DNA of 64,000 nt from CBDIHP01 sp965279195 (GCA_965279195.1 CBDIHP010000038.1:62001-126000); one strand, 5' to 3'. Shown: positions 44,111-53,000, counted from the first letter of the stretch. Numbers and translations: made by a program. Notes: generated from the sequence alone by a model not told the origin.

Positions 44111-46792
44111 TCAGATCCCCGCGGCTCGCTGCTCGACCAGGGTGGCGACGAGGGCCGTCCACCCGGTCTGGTGGCTGGCCCCCAGGCCCTGGCCGGTGTC
44201 TCCGTGGAAATACTCGTGGTAGAGCACGTATGGCTTCCAATGAGGGTCGTCCCGATACCGTTCAAAGGTCCCGTGGCACGGTCGGGGTCTGTCAGGGGCG
44301 GGCAGGAAGAGCCCACCGAGTCGCCGGGAGAGTTCATCCGCCACCTGGCCCAGGTTCATCTTCACCCCGGACCCGGTCGGGCACTCGACCCGAAAGTCGT
44401 CCCCGTAAAACACGTGGTACTTGCGGAGCGCCTCGACGAGCAGGAAGTTGACCGGCATCCAGACCGGCCCCCGCCAGTTCGAGTTGCCGCCGAAGTCGGC
44501 ACTGTCCATGTCCCCGGGCACGTACCCGACGGTAAACTCACGGCCGTCGGCCCGGAAGACGTATGGGTCCGCCGCGTACACCCTCGACAGTGACCGGACG
44601 CCGAATGGGGATAGGAACTCGGCCTCGTCGAGCAGCCGGGCGAGCACGCGTCCGAGCCGCTCGCGGGTCGGGAGCGCCAGCAGCATCGTCCGATGGCCCC
44701 GTTCGCCCCGCTCTTCCAGGGCGGCCACGTGTTTGAGGACATCCCTCCGGTTGTCGCGGAACCAGAACATCCGCTTCTCGAACTCGGGCAGATTCGGGTG
44801 GATGACTTCCTCCGTGAGGATGTGGTTCGCAAGGAGCGGCACCAGGCCCATCATCCCGCGGAGCTTGAGCGGCAGCGTCTTGTCGCCCCACTTGAGCTGG
44901 TCGTAGTAGAAGCCGTCGGACTCGTCCCATAGGCCGACCCCGCCGATGTTGTTGAGCGCGTCGGCGATGGCCACGAAGTGTTCGAAGAATTTGCTCGCCA
45001 CGTCCTCGTACGCCTTGTTGTGGAGCGCCAGCTCCAGTGCGATCTCCAGCATCTGCGTCGAGTAAAAGCCCATCCACGCGGTGCCGTCCGCCTGCTCCAG
45101 GCGGTCGCCGACGGGCAGCGCCCTGCTGCGGTCGAACACGCCCAGGTTGTCCATGCCCAGGAACCCGCCGCCGAAGACGCCCTTTCCCTCGGCGTCCTTT
45201 CGGTTCACCCACCAGGTGAAGTTCATGAGCAGCTTGTGGAACGCCCGCTCCAGGAACGGCAGGTCCCGCTTGCCGTCGCGGACATACACCTGCCAGCAGG
45301 CCCAGGCGTGGACCGGCGGGTTCACGTTCGAGAGGTCGTATTCGAATGCCGGGAGCTGCCCGTTCGGGTGCAGGTACCACTCGCGGAGCAGGAGGAGGAG
45401 CTGGCCCTTGGCGAACCCTGGGTCGATGTGGGCCATCGGCACCATGTGAAAGGCCGTGTCCCAGGCGAAGAACGCCGGATACTCCCACTTGTCCGGCACG
45501 CTCAGCACATCCCTGCTGAACAGGTGTCGCCAGTCCCTGTTGATGCGGCTGTCCACCACCTCCTGGGGGTTCAGGTGGGTCTGGTCCCCGGCCACCCAGT
45601 CGGGGATAACGTAATGGTAGAACTGCTCGCTCCAGAGGAGCCCTGCGTAGGCCTGCCTGGCGACCGCCCGCTCGGTGTCCGGCAACTGAATCGGGATCTT
45701 CTCGCGGTAAAACTCGTCTGCCTCGCGAATGCGGTCGGCGAACACGCGGTCGAAGTCCGCGAACGGGGCATCCGTCACCTCCCCCTCCGCCGTCAGCCGG
45801 AACCGGAGCGTGACCTCACCTCCGGCCGGCACGTCGAGCCGGTAGACGGCAGCTAGCTTGGTGCCGCCGTCTGACCGCACCGCGTCCTTCTGGCCGTCGA
45901 CGATGTAACGGTGGAATGCGTCCTTGAAGAAGCCGGCTGCCGGCCCGCCGCCCCCGAAGACGGCGGGGTTCGTCTCGTTCTCGGTGAAGACCCACTCGGC
46001 GGCCGGGGACTCGGCGGACAGCCGGAACCGCCCGAGGGTCTCGTGGTCGGCCATGGCCCCGCCGTTGAGCCGGTCGATCCGGGGCTTCGCCCACCGGCCC
46101 TCGTCGTAGGCCGCCCCCCACGCCCAGGTGTTCCGGAACCAGAGGGTCGGGAGCACCTGGAGGACGCCCGCCTCGGGGCCGCGGTTTGAGACCGTGTAAC
46201 GGACGAGCAGGTCGTCCGGCGAGGCCTTGGCGTACTCGACGAGCACGTCCCAGTACCGGCCGTCGTCGAAGGCCGCGGTGTCGGTCAGTTCGTACTCGGG
46301 CTCCGTCCGCCCGCGCCGCCTGTTCTCGGCCCGCAGGTCCGCGTACGGGAAGGCCCGGTGCGGGTACTTGTAGAGCGCCTTCAAGTAAGTGTGCGTGGGG
46401 GTGGCGTCGAGGTAGAAGTACACCTCCTTCACGTCCTCGCCGTGGTTCCCCTCGGGGTTCGTTAGCCCGAACAGCCGCTCTTTCAGGTGCGGGTCAGCCC
46501 CGTTCCATAGGACAGGCGCGAAACACAGGCGGCACTCGCGGTCGGTGACGCCGAGGAGTCCGTCCTCGCCCCACCTGTACGCCCGGCCGAGCGAGTGTTC
46601 GTAGGGGAACGACTCCCAGTTCCGCCCGCCGACCGAGTAGTCCTCGCGGACCGTGGCCCACTGCCGCTCCGGCAGGTACGGCCCCCAGCGCCGCCAGTTC
46701 GCCTCGCGGCGGTCGGCGGCGCGGAGCCTCGCCCCCTCGGCCGTCTCGGGCCGGCTCTCGGGGTTCTCCTCGGTCCGGGGATTCGCCGTCAC
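44111..46792 (-). CDS. GH63/MGH1-type glucosidase
   Basis: 893 residues. An (alpha/alpha)6-barrel glycosidase related to GH63 and mannosylglycerate hydrolases. Recognisable parts: 'RRWGPYLPERQWATVREDYS', 'FPYEHSLGRAYRWGEDGLLG', 'RECRLCFAPVLWNGADPHLK', 'YPAFFAWDTAFHMVPMAHID', 'DLSNVNPPVHAWACWQVYVR', 'GFYYDQLKWG' and the terminal 'HEYFHGDTGQGLGASHQTGWTALVA', which holds the family's general-base Glu/Asp region. It lacks a signal peptide, so it is cytoplasmic. It overlaps the upstream EthD-like gene by four bases (ATGA), which indicates translational coupling at the end of a seven-gene operon. Confidence 0.85.
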   Translation of the reverse strand: MTANPRTEENPESRPETAEGARLRAADRREANWRRWGPYLPERQWATVREDYSVGGRNWESFPYEHSLGRAYRWGEDGLLGVTDRECRLCFAPVLWNGADPHLKERLFGLTNPEGNHGEDVKEVYFYLDATPTHTYLKALYKYPHRAFPYADLRAENRRRGRTEPEYELTDTAAFDDGRYWDVLVEYAKASPDDLLVRYTVSNRGPEAGVLQVLPTLWFRNTWAWGAAYDEGRWAKPRIDRLNGGAMADHETLGRFRLSAESPAAEWVFTENETNPAVFGGGGPAAGFFKDAFHRYIVDGQKDAVRSDGGTKLAAVYRLDVPAGGEVTLRFRLTAEGEVTDAPFADFDRVFADRIREADEFYREKIPIQLPDTERAVARQAYAGLLWSEQFYHYVIPDWVAGDQTHLNPQEVVDSRINRDWRHLFSRDVLSVPDKWEYPAFFAWDTAFHMVPMAHIDPGFAKGQLLLLLREWYLHPNGQLPAFEYDLSNVNPPVHAWACWQVYVRDGKRDLPFLERAFHKLLMNFTWWVNRKDAEGKGVFGGGFLGMDNLGVFDRSRALPVGDRLEQADGTAWMGFYSTQMLEIALELALHNKAYEDVASKFFEHFVAIADALNNIGGVGLWDESDGFYYDQLKWGDKTLPLKLRGMMGLVPLLANHILTEEVIHPNLPEFEKRMFWFRDNRRDVLKHVAALEERGERGHRTMLLALPTRERLGRVLARLLDEAEFLSPFGVRSLSRVYAADPYVFRADGREFTVGYVPGDMDSADFGGNSNWRGPVWMPVNFLLVEALRKYHVFYGDDFRVECPTGSGVKMNLGQVADELSRRLGGLFLPAPDRPRPCHGTFERYRDDPHWKPYVLYHEYFHGDTGQGLGASHQTGWTALVATLVEQRAAGI

Positions 46793-47046
46793 AACGACCT
46801 CCCGCTCGAGGAGGCGGGCAGTCCGAGCGTCTGCCGCACGTCGAGACCGCGCATGTTCGAAGCGTACACCGGGCTGCCGACGTCGAACCCCTGGGCGCGT
46901 GCCAGGCCGCCGATGAGGACCGGGTCGAACCCGGCGTCACGGACCGGCTCGGCGACGAGACGGTTGTGCTGGTTCAGCCAGAAATCGGCGAAGGCCTGGG
47001 GTGTGAGGTCCGGTCGTCGTCGAAGTGCGTAGGTGAGCTTTACCAT
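46789..47046 (-). CDS. Truncated EthD-domain protein
   Basis: 85 residues from ATG 47046 (GAGGG upstream). 'MVKLTYALRRRPDLTPQAFA' and 'DFWLNQHNRLVAEPVRDAGF' match the first half of EthD dimeric alpha-beta barrel proteins (normally ~100-110 residues). The last ~35 residues (YASNMRGLDVRQTLGLPASS) do not continue the expected pattern, so the gene may be shortened or decayed. EthD-type proteins accompany oxidative degradation systems. The stop overlaps the start of the GH63-like gene; the F420/NADP-reductase-like gene ends 11 bases upstream. Confidence 0.6.
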   Translation of the reverse strand: MVKLTYALRRRPDLTPQAFADFWLNQHNRLVAEPVRDAGFDPVLIGGLARAQGFDVGSPVYASNMRGLDVRQTLGLPASSSGRSL

Positions 47047-47056
47047 GGCGAGTCCC

Positions 47057-47728
47057 TCAGGGTTTTTCGGCAATGCTTTTGACTTCCGGCTGGATGAGGT
47101 TCAACACCGTGTGCGGGTCGCGGCCGGACATGAGGAACTTGATGACGAGGGCGGCCGACGCTTCCAGGAGCCGCGCGTATTTCAGTTCGCCGACATCGAC
47201 CGGCTCGCTGCCGACGGCCTCGATGAGCGTCGCGACCTGGCCCTTGGCCTCCGCGTCGTCCCCGCAAAAGAGGGTGACGAGTCTCCGCCCGTCGAAGAGC
47301 GGCGGGTCCATCCCCCACACTCGCGCCTGGCACATGTTGAACGCCTTCACCACACGTGCGGCGGGCGCGGCAGAGGCGATGGCCTCGGCGAGCGATTTGC
47401 CTTCGTAGGACTTCACGAGGAAGTCGCCGGCCTGGTAGTCGACGACCGGGTTGTTGATGTCGATGATGACCTTGCCCGCGAAGGCACTCGCCCCGCCAGC
47501 GGCCGTCATGGCGTCGAACGTGGCTTCGTGCGTCGTTGCTAATACGATGACTTCGCCGAATTTGGCGGCGTCCGCTTCCGAGCCGGACTTCGTGCCGTGA
47601 CCGAGCTTATCCGCCAGGGCTTTCGCCTTGGACGCGTCCCGCCCGCCGACGAAGAGTTCGTGCTCGCCGACCCATCTCGCGCCGAGCGCCGCCGCCATGT
47701 TGCCGTAGCCGAGGAAACTGATTTTCAT
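47057..47728 (-). CDS. NADPH-dependent F420 reductase-like protein
   Basis: 223 residues. The start 'MKISFLGYGNMAAALGARWV' is a Rossmann fold with GxGNM, followed by 'HELFVGGRDASKAKALADKL', where the GGRD region fits NADP binding. 'VIVLATTHEATFDAM', 'AGKVIIDINNPVVDYQAGDF' and 'VVKAFNMCQARVWGMDPPLF' are typical of the NpdG/F420-dependent NADP-reductase family and close YwnB-like relatives. It probably transfers hydride between NADP and another cofactor; whether F420 is made here is unknown. It is part of the operon read toward the GH63-like gene. Confidence 0.78.
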   Translation of the reverse strand: MKISFLGYGNMAAALGARWVGEHELFVGGRDASKAKALADKLGHGTKSGSEADAAKFGEVIVLATTHEATFDAMTAAGGASAFAGKVIIDINNPVVDYQAGDFLVKSYEGKSLAEAIASAAPAARVVKAFNMCQARVWGMDPPLFDGRRLVTLFCGDDAEAKGQVATLIEAVGSEPVDVGELKYARLLEASAALVIKFLMSGRDPHTVLNLIQPEVKSIAEKP

Positions 47729-47825
47729 GGTTGAGACTCCATGTTAGTTCGTGGTTATCTCGACGGACGCCGATGACTCTGTCTCGTCGAGTCGCGTCCA
47801 GTCTAGCGAAACGTTCGCCCGCACC

Positions 47826-48728
47826 TCATACCGGCTTCTTACCAGCCCGGCGGAGGAAGGCCGCGAGCGACTCGAACGACACACCCGGGTAGCGCGTGTT
47901 GTCGAGCGGGTCCAGCTTCGCCCGGCCGCTGACCATGTTATGCAAGTACTGGAGCTGCTGGTAGACGGGGAACGGATCGTCCTCGGACCCCCGGAACGCC
48001 TCCTTTTCCACGGCGATTTTGCGTTCCAAGTCCTCTACGCTGCCGAGCTGCTTCTTCGCGAGCCGCCGGCCCGTCGCCTCTTCCAGTATGGCGTGCAACT
48101 GGTTCATGGTGACGACCGCCCCTGCCACTCGCAGCGCCCGCGGCGCGTCCGGGTCGAGGGCCGCCGCCGCGGTGAACGCGGCGGTATCAGCGGTCGTGGT
48201 GAAGTCGCACGGTTGCTCGCCATCGCCCCAGTAACCAAAGCTGTCGTCCTCGCCTGCACCGGCGAAACCGCGGAAGACCATCTCGGCGAACGCGCCGTTC
48301 AGCACCGATGTGCCGCGGACACCCGAAGCGTCGAGACGGCTGTCGAACTCCCGGCGGAGATCGAGGTTGCGGTTCTCACCCGCTTTCAACTTGAACAGAT
48401 CGACGCAGTAGTCCGACGGGATCATCCGCCCCACACCGGCCGCCTCCGCCGCTCGGAGCAGGTTCGTCTGACCGTCCACGACGATCTGGCGCATCCCCTG
48501 CAGCGCGGAGACCACCACGCCCACGCCGGCGCATGCGGCGGCCAGCGAGGCCGGGTCGAAGAGGTCACCCTCCGCCGGCGTCGCCCCGTCCCCGCGGAGC
48601 TCGCCGACTTCCTTCGTCTTACCCGGGCGGACGAGGGCGCGGACCGTTGCGCCCCGCGCGACCAGTTCGCGGGCGATTTGTCGACCCATCATGCCGGTCG
48701 AACCGACAACGAGCACGGTTTTATTCAT
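47826..48728 (-). CDS. NmrA / isoflavone-reductase-like NAD(P)-binding protein
   Basis: 300 residues from ATG 48728. The Rossmann motif is 'KTVLVVGSTGMMGRQIAREL' and 'VRALVRPGK'; 'GVGVVVSALQGMRQIVVDGQ', 'GVGRMIPSDYCVDLFK' and the late segment 'YPGVSFESLAAFLRRAGKKP' fit atypical SDRs such as isoflavone reductase or NmrA. Members either reduce small phenolics or sense the redox state of NADP. One of several NAD(P)-binding proteins clustered in this region. The gene begins 22 bases after the preceding gene's stop. Confidence 0.82.
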   Translation of the reverse strand: MNKTVLVVGSTGMMGRQIARELVARGATVRALVRPGKTKEVGELRGDGATPAEGDLFDPASLAAACAGVGVVVSALQGMRQIVVDGQTNLLRAAEAAGVGRMIPSDYCVDLFKLKAGENRNLDLRREFDSRLDASGVRGTSVLNGAFAEMVFRGFAGAGEDDSFGYWGDGEQPCDFTTTADTAAFTAAAALDPDAPRALRVAGAVVTMNQLHAILEEATGRRLAKKQLGSVEDLERKIAVEKEAFRGSEDDPFPVYQQLQYLHNMVSGRAKLDPLDNTRYPGVSFESLAAFLRRAGKKPV

Positions 48729-48750
48729 ACATGCGAATCCTTTACATGTG

Positions 48751-49251
48751 CTACGGTTTTGCGGAATCAGGAGGACTCTTTTCCAAAGCAACCCCGAGGA
48801 CGAGGGCCGTGATGAAGATGGCGCAAATGATCGGCTGAATCGGCATCACTCCGCCCACGTACGCGCCGGGGCGTTCGCGGAACTCGGGATCGACCAGTGC
48901 AGTGCCCGGGAAGGGGACACTGCCGAGTTGCGCGACCCAGTAGAGCGAGGCGACGACGGCGGCCGCCTGCAATTGCCGCCGGCGATCCCCGACGGGACGC
49001 CAGACCAACCAAAGGGACGTCAATCCCAGCAGCGTACTCAAAATCATCGTCTGGGCGTTGTGAAACTTGGCGTGCGGCGGCCATTTCGGGTTGAAAATGT
49101 GCGTCTCGTTCCAGTCGAAGACGTAGGCCAGCACCGCCGTCAAAACGGCGACGGTAGATACGATCGAACGACTTGTATTTGACCCATGAAAAGTCCTTCG
49201 CGTTAAAAACGTAGCCCGCCGTTGGCGTCGAGAAACTGCCCCGTCACCCAA
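48751..49251 (-). CDS. Small membrane protein with 'FNPKWPPHAKFHN' motif; start doubtful
   Basis: 166 residues as read, but the natural beginning is unclear. Four hydrophobic segments are visible: 'SIVSTVAVLTAVLAYVFDW', 'MILSTLLGLTSLWLVWRP', 'LQAAAVVASLYWVAQL' and 'IICAIFITALVLGVAL', with the motif 'NETHIFNPKWPPHAKFHNAQ' after the first. This resembles a small uncharacterised membrane family (I think DUF6640, uncertain). A well-placed ATG with AAGGA (49186) is out of frame and hits a stop after 15 codons, while the open frame starts inside the upstream SDR gene. A one-base frameshift within the first five codons is likely. Confidence 0.55.
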   Translation of the reverse strand: MGDGAVSRRQRRATFLTRRTFHGSNTSRSIVSTVAVLTAVLAYVFDWNETHIFNPKWPPHAKFHNAQTMILSTLLGLTSLWLVWRPVGDRRRQLQAAAVVASLYWVAQLGSVPFPGTALVDPEFRERPGAYVGGVMPIQPIICAIFITALVLGVALEKSPPDSAKP

Positions 49252-49955
49252 CGGCCGTCGTCGGAGCAGAGGAACGCGACCACGTCCGCGATGTCCTCGG
49301 GCGCCCCGAGCCGGCCGAGAGTGGTATTGGCGATCATGTGATTCTTCATGTCCTCGGGCAGACCGTTTTTCAGCATCTCGGTCTCGGTCACCCCTGGGGC
49401 GACGGTATTCACCGTGATTCCCTTGGCCCCCAAGTCAAGTGCGTGCCCGCGGGTCAGCCCTTCGACGGCAGCCTTCGACGCGCAGTACACCGCCGCGCCG
49501 GGCATCGCGCCGCGGGCACCGCCCGAGGAGATATTGATCACGCGCCCTGCTGTTCCCTTGAACCGGCGGGCGATCTCGGCGGTCGCGAGCAGTGTCCCGA
49601 GGACGTTCGCGCGGAAAATCTTTTCGAAATGGGCGGTGTCGGCTTGCTCGACGGGCCGCAAATCATGGACCCCGGCGTTGTTCACCAGCCCCGTGACGGG
49701 TCCGAACGCTTTCTCGGCCGCGTCGAACAGCGTCGCTAGCGAGGTCGCGTCGCTCACGTCCGCCTGCACCGCCACCGCCTTCCCGCCTGCCGTCGTGATC
49801 GCCGCGACCGTCTCCTCTGCTTGCTTCTCGCTCGTGCTGAAGTTGACCACCACTCGGGCCCCGTCCGCCGCGAGGCGCTTCGCGATCGCCGCCCCAATCC
49901 CTCGTGCCGCCCCGGTCACCACCGCGACTTTTCCGCTCATCTTCTTATCTGCCAT
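49203..49955 (-). CDS. SDR family oxidoreductase (FabG-like), copy 1
   Basis: 250 residues from ATG 49955. Classical short-chain dehydrogenase: 'VAVVTGAARGIGAAIAKRLA' (TGxxxGIG), 'GLVNNAGVHDL' (NNAG), Ser in 'VINISSGGARG', 'YCASK' as the catalytic Tyr/Lys pair and 'TVNTVAPGVTETEM'. It is closely related to the SDR gene just upstream, probably by tandem duplication. It reduces a carbonyl with NADPH or does the reverse; the substrate is unknown. It is the second gene of the operon. Confidence 0.92.
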   Translation of the reverse strand: MADKKMSGKVAVVTGAARGIGAAIAKRLAADGARVVVNFSTSEKQAEETVAAITTAGGKAVAVQADVSDATSLATLFDAAEKAFGPVTGLVNNAGVHDLRPVEQADTAHFEKIFRANVLGTLLATAEIARRFKGTAGRVINISSGGARGAMPGAAVYCASKAAVEGLTRGHALDLGAKGITVNTVAPGVTETEMLKNGLPEDMKNHMIANTTLGRLGAPEDIADVVAFLCSDDGRWVTGQFLDANGGLRF

Positions 49956-49986
49956 CGCAATCCCCTTCATGGCACTTTGAACCTGT

Positions 49987-50727
49987 TCACCCCAAGCCGC
50001 CCGTCGCCCCGATGATTTCCTTCGTCACCCATCGGGCGTCTTGCGAGCAGAGGAATGCCACCACGTCGGCGATGTCCTCGGGCTTCCCGAACCGGCCGAG
50101 CGGCGTCTGGTGGAGGATCTGGTCCTTCACCACCTGGTCGAAGTCCTTGTTCAGATCAGTCTCGGTGAACCCCGGGCAGACGGCGTTCACCCGCACTCCC
50201 TTTGGCCCCAGCTCGGCGGCCAGGACCCGCGTGACGGCGTCCACCGCCGCCTTCGTCGCCGTGTAGACCGCCGCCCCGGGGAACGTGAGTCGGGTGATGT
50301 TGCTCGAGATGTTGACGATCACCCCGCCCGACGCGTCGAACTGCCGGGCGGCCGCCTGGCAGCAGAGGAGGAGGGCCTTTACATTCGTGTTGAAAAGCTT
50401 GTCGAAGTGGGCCACGTCGAAGCCATCGAGGGGCCGCATGTCGGCCACACCGGCGTTGTTGACGAGGATGTCGACCCGCCCGAACGCCCCCTTCGCCGCG
50501 GCGAAGAGCGCGTCGACCGCGGCGGGGTCGGTCACGTCGGCTTGCACGGCAAGGGCTGCCCCGCCGTCCTTCGTGATCGCCGCGACTGTCTCCTCAGCCG
50601 GCTTCGCGCTCGTACTGTAGTTGACCACCACGGCGGCCCCGTCGGCGGCGAGTCGCTTCGCGATCGCCGCCCCAATCCCTCGTGACGCCCCGGTCACGAC
50701 GGCCACCCGGGCGGTTAAGTTCGCCAT
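49987..50727 (-). CDS. SDR family oxidoreductase (FabG-like), copy 2
   Basis: 246 residues from ATG 50727, preceded by AGGAGATGAT. Motifs: 'VAVVTGASRGIGAAIAKRLA', 'DILVNNAGVADMRPL', 'VIVNISSNITRLTF', 'YTATK' and 'RVNAVCPGFTETDL'. Alignment by eye with the downstream copy shows about 60% identity, strongest in the first 60 residues and around 'PEDIADVVAFLCS'. It is the first gene of the apparent operon 50727-44111. The frame upstream of the ATG is open but not protein-like. Confidence 0.92.
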   Translation of the reverse strand: MANLTARVAVVTGASRGIGAAIAKRLAADGAAVVVNYSTSAKPAEETVAAITKDGGAALAVQADVTDPAAVDALFAAAKGAFGRVDILVNNAGVADMRPLDGFDVAHFDKLFNTNVKALLLCCQAAARQFDASGGVIVNISSNITRLTFPGAAVYTATKAAVDAVTRVLAAELGPKGVRVNAVCPGFTETDLNKDFDQVVKDQILHQTPLGRFGKPEDIADVVAFLCSQDARWVTKEIIGATGGLG

Positions 50728-51279
50728 ATCATCTCCTGTGTGAGGGACTTCGGATCCGCTTCGTTCGAGGGGTTTATCATCAACATCTTTCCGATGCCGC
50801 GTCCGACATCCGTTCACGCACCCCGCTACTTGTGAGGCAGTCGAACCCTCCCACCGAGGAGTGTGAAGCACCTGCGGCCGCCCGCTCGCGTCCCCGTCAA
50901 CCGCGACCCGGACAGACGCCGCCAGAACCCGGACGTCGGCGAGCAGGGCCCCTTCGGTCATCGGCCGGTCCGAGTCGCGAAGGCAAGCCTGAGGGCCATG
51001 TCCGACGGCCTCCCGGCGTTACCCGATGAACTACCGTACTGCCAAGCGGCACGATCGGGAAACGAAAGTCAAACCACCGTGGATTGCAAATCACGAGCCG
51101 ACGTTCGGGCCGCTGCGTCGCGACGGAGTTGCCCCGGACGCACCTCGGCCGAGACGGTCGAGAGGATGAAATGAAAAGAGCCCGCCGCTTTTTTGCGTTC
51201 GTCCGTGCCGCACGTCGCGAGGAACCGCGTGGCTCCGAGCTTCCGCGTCTCATCTCCTCATCGTTCGACGCGACGGCCG
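50728..51279. other. Region without a supported gene, 552 bases
   Basis: This must include the promoter of the SDR-led operon. I see no intact gene, and short frames on both strands have no recognisable family. It may be further eroded coding sequence, since the adjacent 51.3-52.0 kb holds two gene remnants and a broken transposase. Confidence 0.4.
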
Positions 51280-51735
51280 TCACCGCACTCCCACCTTGAT
51301 CGGGGACTGGACACCTTTGTGGCCGAGCCCGCCGACCCCGATGATCGGCGTCGGCGCCTCGCCCGTCGGGGATCGGCACCACGATCTCCCGGTGCGCCCG
51401 AACCTACTCGGCCCATCCGGCCCCTGGTGGCCGACGATGCGCCCTGGTTCTTCGCGCACAGGTGATCCTCCGCCAACGTGCACCACTCACACCGCTGGCA
51501 CGAGCCGCACCGCCAGCCGACCCGACGCGGGAACCGACGCTTACCTGACCCCGACTCTGGCATCGGTGAAGACCAACTCGTGCCTCGGGAGAAGCGGATA
51601 CCGGGAGCACCCCGAGTCGTTGTCGACCTTGGCGATTTCGCAGTGGCAGACGCCGTAGTGCGCCACCCGGACTTCGACCTCGTCGCCCCCGAGTGCCCTC
51701 GGGTCCCACTCGAACGCCTCCAACTGCCGGTTTGA
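51280..51735 (-). pseudogene. Decayed zinc-dependent alcohol dehydrogenase
   Basis: The frame from 51723 reads 'EAFEWDPRALGGDEVEVRVA', 'HYGVCHCEIAKVDNDSGCSR' and 'YPLLPRHELVFTDARVG', the start of a YahK/cinnamyl-type alcohol dehydrogenase with GVCHxE and GHE (here RHE). The next piece, in a different frame, gives 'VGWRCGSCQRCEWCTLAEDH' and 'LCAKNQGA', the structural zinc loop. A third frame has 'PIIGVGGLGHKGVQ', the NAD-binding glycine motif. At least two frameshifts and a missing C-terminal half show it is dead. Confidence 0.75.
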
Positions 51736-51753
51736 GGAGTTCGGAGCCCGGTA

Positions 51754-51975
51754 TTACCCGACGAATGCCTGGCCGATCCTGTCCGGTTGAAACGCCGTGC
51801 CCGCCGCCGCCCGGCCCATGATCGTGACCGTGCCCGCCTGCACGCTGGATCCCTGGAGTTCCTCAATCAGCATGAGGGCGAGATGCCCTGAGCCGGCCTT
51901 GCCGATGGCAATCGAGGCTACGTCGGAGGACGGGTAGCGGGGCCACCCACCGCCGTTCACAATTTTAACCACCAC
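51754..51975 (-). pseudogene. C-terminal fragment of an SDR gene
   Basis: 73 residues, including 'YPSSDVASIAIGKAGSGHLA' and 'LMLIEELQGSSVQAGTVTIM', then 'GTAFQPDRIGQAFVG'. This matches the second half of SDR proteins in which '(Y/H)PSPDYASLSIGKA' carries the Lys and 'VTVAGTVAPGTPFDPDRIAEAYW' follows. The NAD-binding half is gone, and the IS5-type remnant begins ~90 bases upstream, suggesting disruption by that insertion. Confidence 0.65.
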
Positions 51976-52067
51976 ATGTTGAAAGTACTGGATCAGAGTT
52001 CCCGTACAGATCCGCGACCACGGGTTGGGGCGGACATTCGCCTTCCGCTCAACGTTTCAATGCTATC

Positions 52068-53000
52068 TGAAAAGTCACGCCGAGTTTTTGCGGTAATTGA
52101 AGGGTTTCGGCTTCCTTGGCTTCGGCGTGACTAGACGTTTCAACATGACATGAATCATACCTATCTTGATCAACGACTCGCTCGACTCGACGTAGGACTC
52201 CACGTCCTTCGCCAGGCGGCGGTACCGCCCGAGCCGGCCCCACGATCGCTCGATCACCCAGCGCTTCGGCTCCAGCCGGAACCCCTTCGCGCCCGCCGGT
52301 CGCTCGACCACCTCCAGGCGATAGCCGGGCGCGTTGTGCTCGAGGTAGCCGGTCAGGCCGTCGTTGCGATACTTGACGTCGTCGCGGACGGGCTACATTC
52401 TCGTTTATCTTAACATGTCCAATTGATTTAGAAACCGGGGCGCCGTCGTGCCATCGTCGGCCCTCGCGGAAGTGACGATCACGGCCAGCTGCAAGCCCAT
52501 GGTGTCGCACAACATGTGGCGTTTCCGGCCGTTCACCTGCTTGCCCCCGTCGTAGCCCCGCTCGCCGCCAATCTCGGTCGTCTTCACGCTCTGCGAGTCG
52601 ATGATCGCCACGCTCGGCGTCTCCTCGCGGCCGGCCTGCTTGCGGACCTTGGTCCGCAACGCATCGACGATCGCCTGCCACGTGCCGTCGTCGCGCCAGG
52701 CCTTGAAGTACTCGAAAACGGTGCTCTTGGGGAGCAGGTCGTGGGGCAGCATGTCCCACTGGCAGCCAGAGCGGTCGAGGTACAAGAGCGAATTGAGGAC
52801 CTCGCGGAGGTCGACCGATCGGGGCCGCCCGCTGGGCTTGGCCTCGGGCAGCATTGGCTTGATGTGGTCCCACTGGACGTCGGTCAGGTCGGAGGGGTAG
52901 GCCTTCCGCAGATCGGCTCGCACCGTCGGTCGGATGTCGCTGCGGTCAATCAGGTTGCAGCGGCATCATCGCACAGCAGAGCGTTCTCGGATGGCCTCTT
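52068..53000 (-). mobile_element. Remnant of an IS5 family element
   Basis: Bounds are approximate. Possible ends are CTATCTGAAAAGTC near 52071 and, read inward from the other side, GCCATCCGAGAACGC near 52997; they agree at ATC(T/C)GA(A/G)AA. The transposase inside is broken in the middle. It sits between an SDR fragment and the TetR gene, whose 3' end it nearly touches. Confidence 0.5.
52075..52923 (-). pseudogene. IS5 family transposase, interrupted
   Basis: The N-terminal part (from ATG 52923, 172 codons) is normal: 'YPSDLTDVQWDHIKPMLPEA', 'LNSLLYLDRSGCQWDMLPHD', 'VAIIDSQSVKTTEIGGERGY' with the first Asp, and 'GGKQVNGRKRHMLCDTMGL'. It stops at TAA after 'PRFLNQLDMLR'. The C-terminal part resumes in another register near 52390 with 'DDVKYRNDGLTGYLEHNAPG', 'GFRLEPKRWVIERSWGRLGR' (catalytic Glu) and ends at 52075. 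About 20-30 residues around the second catalytic Asp are lost or replaced, so the protein is not functional. Confidence 0.85.

Noticed and set aside
44005..44337. Small minus-strand frame at the 3' end of the GH63-like gene
   Set aside because: It overlaps the well-supported glucosidase C-terminus (HEYFHGDTGQ region) and has no signature of its own.
50728..50961. N-terminal extension of SDR copy 2
   Set aside because: The 78 extra residues have no match to SDRs, and ATG 50727 has an AGGAG site and starts the Rossmann strand.
52049..52873. A 274-codon minus-strand frame across the IS5 remnant
   Set aside because: It is out of register with both recognisable transposase parts; Arg/Pro/Gly-rich shadow.
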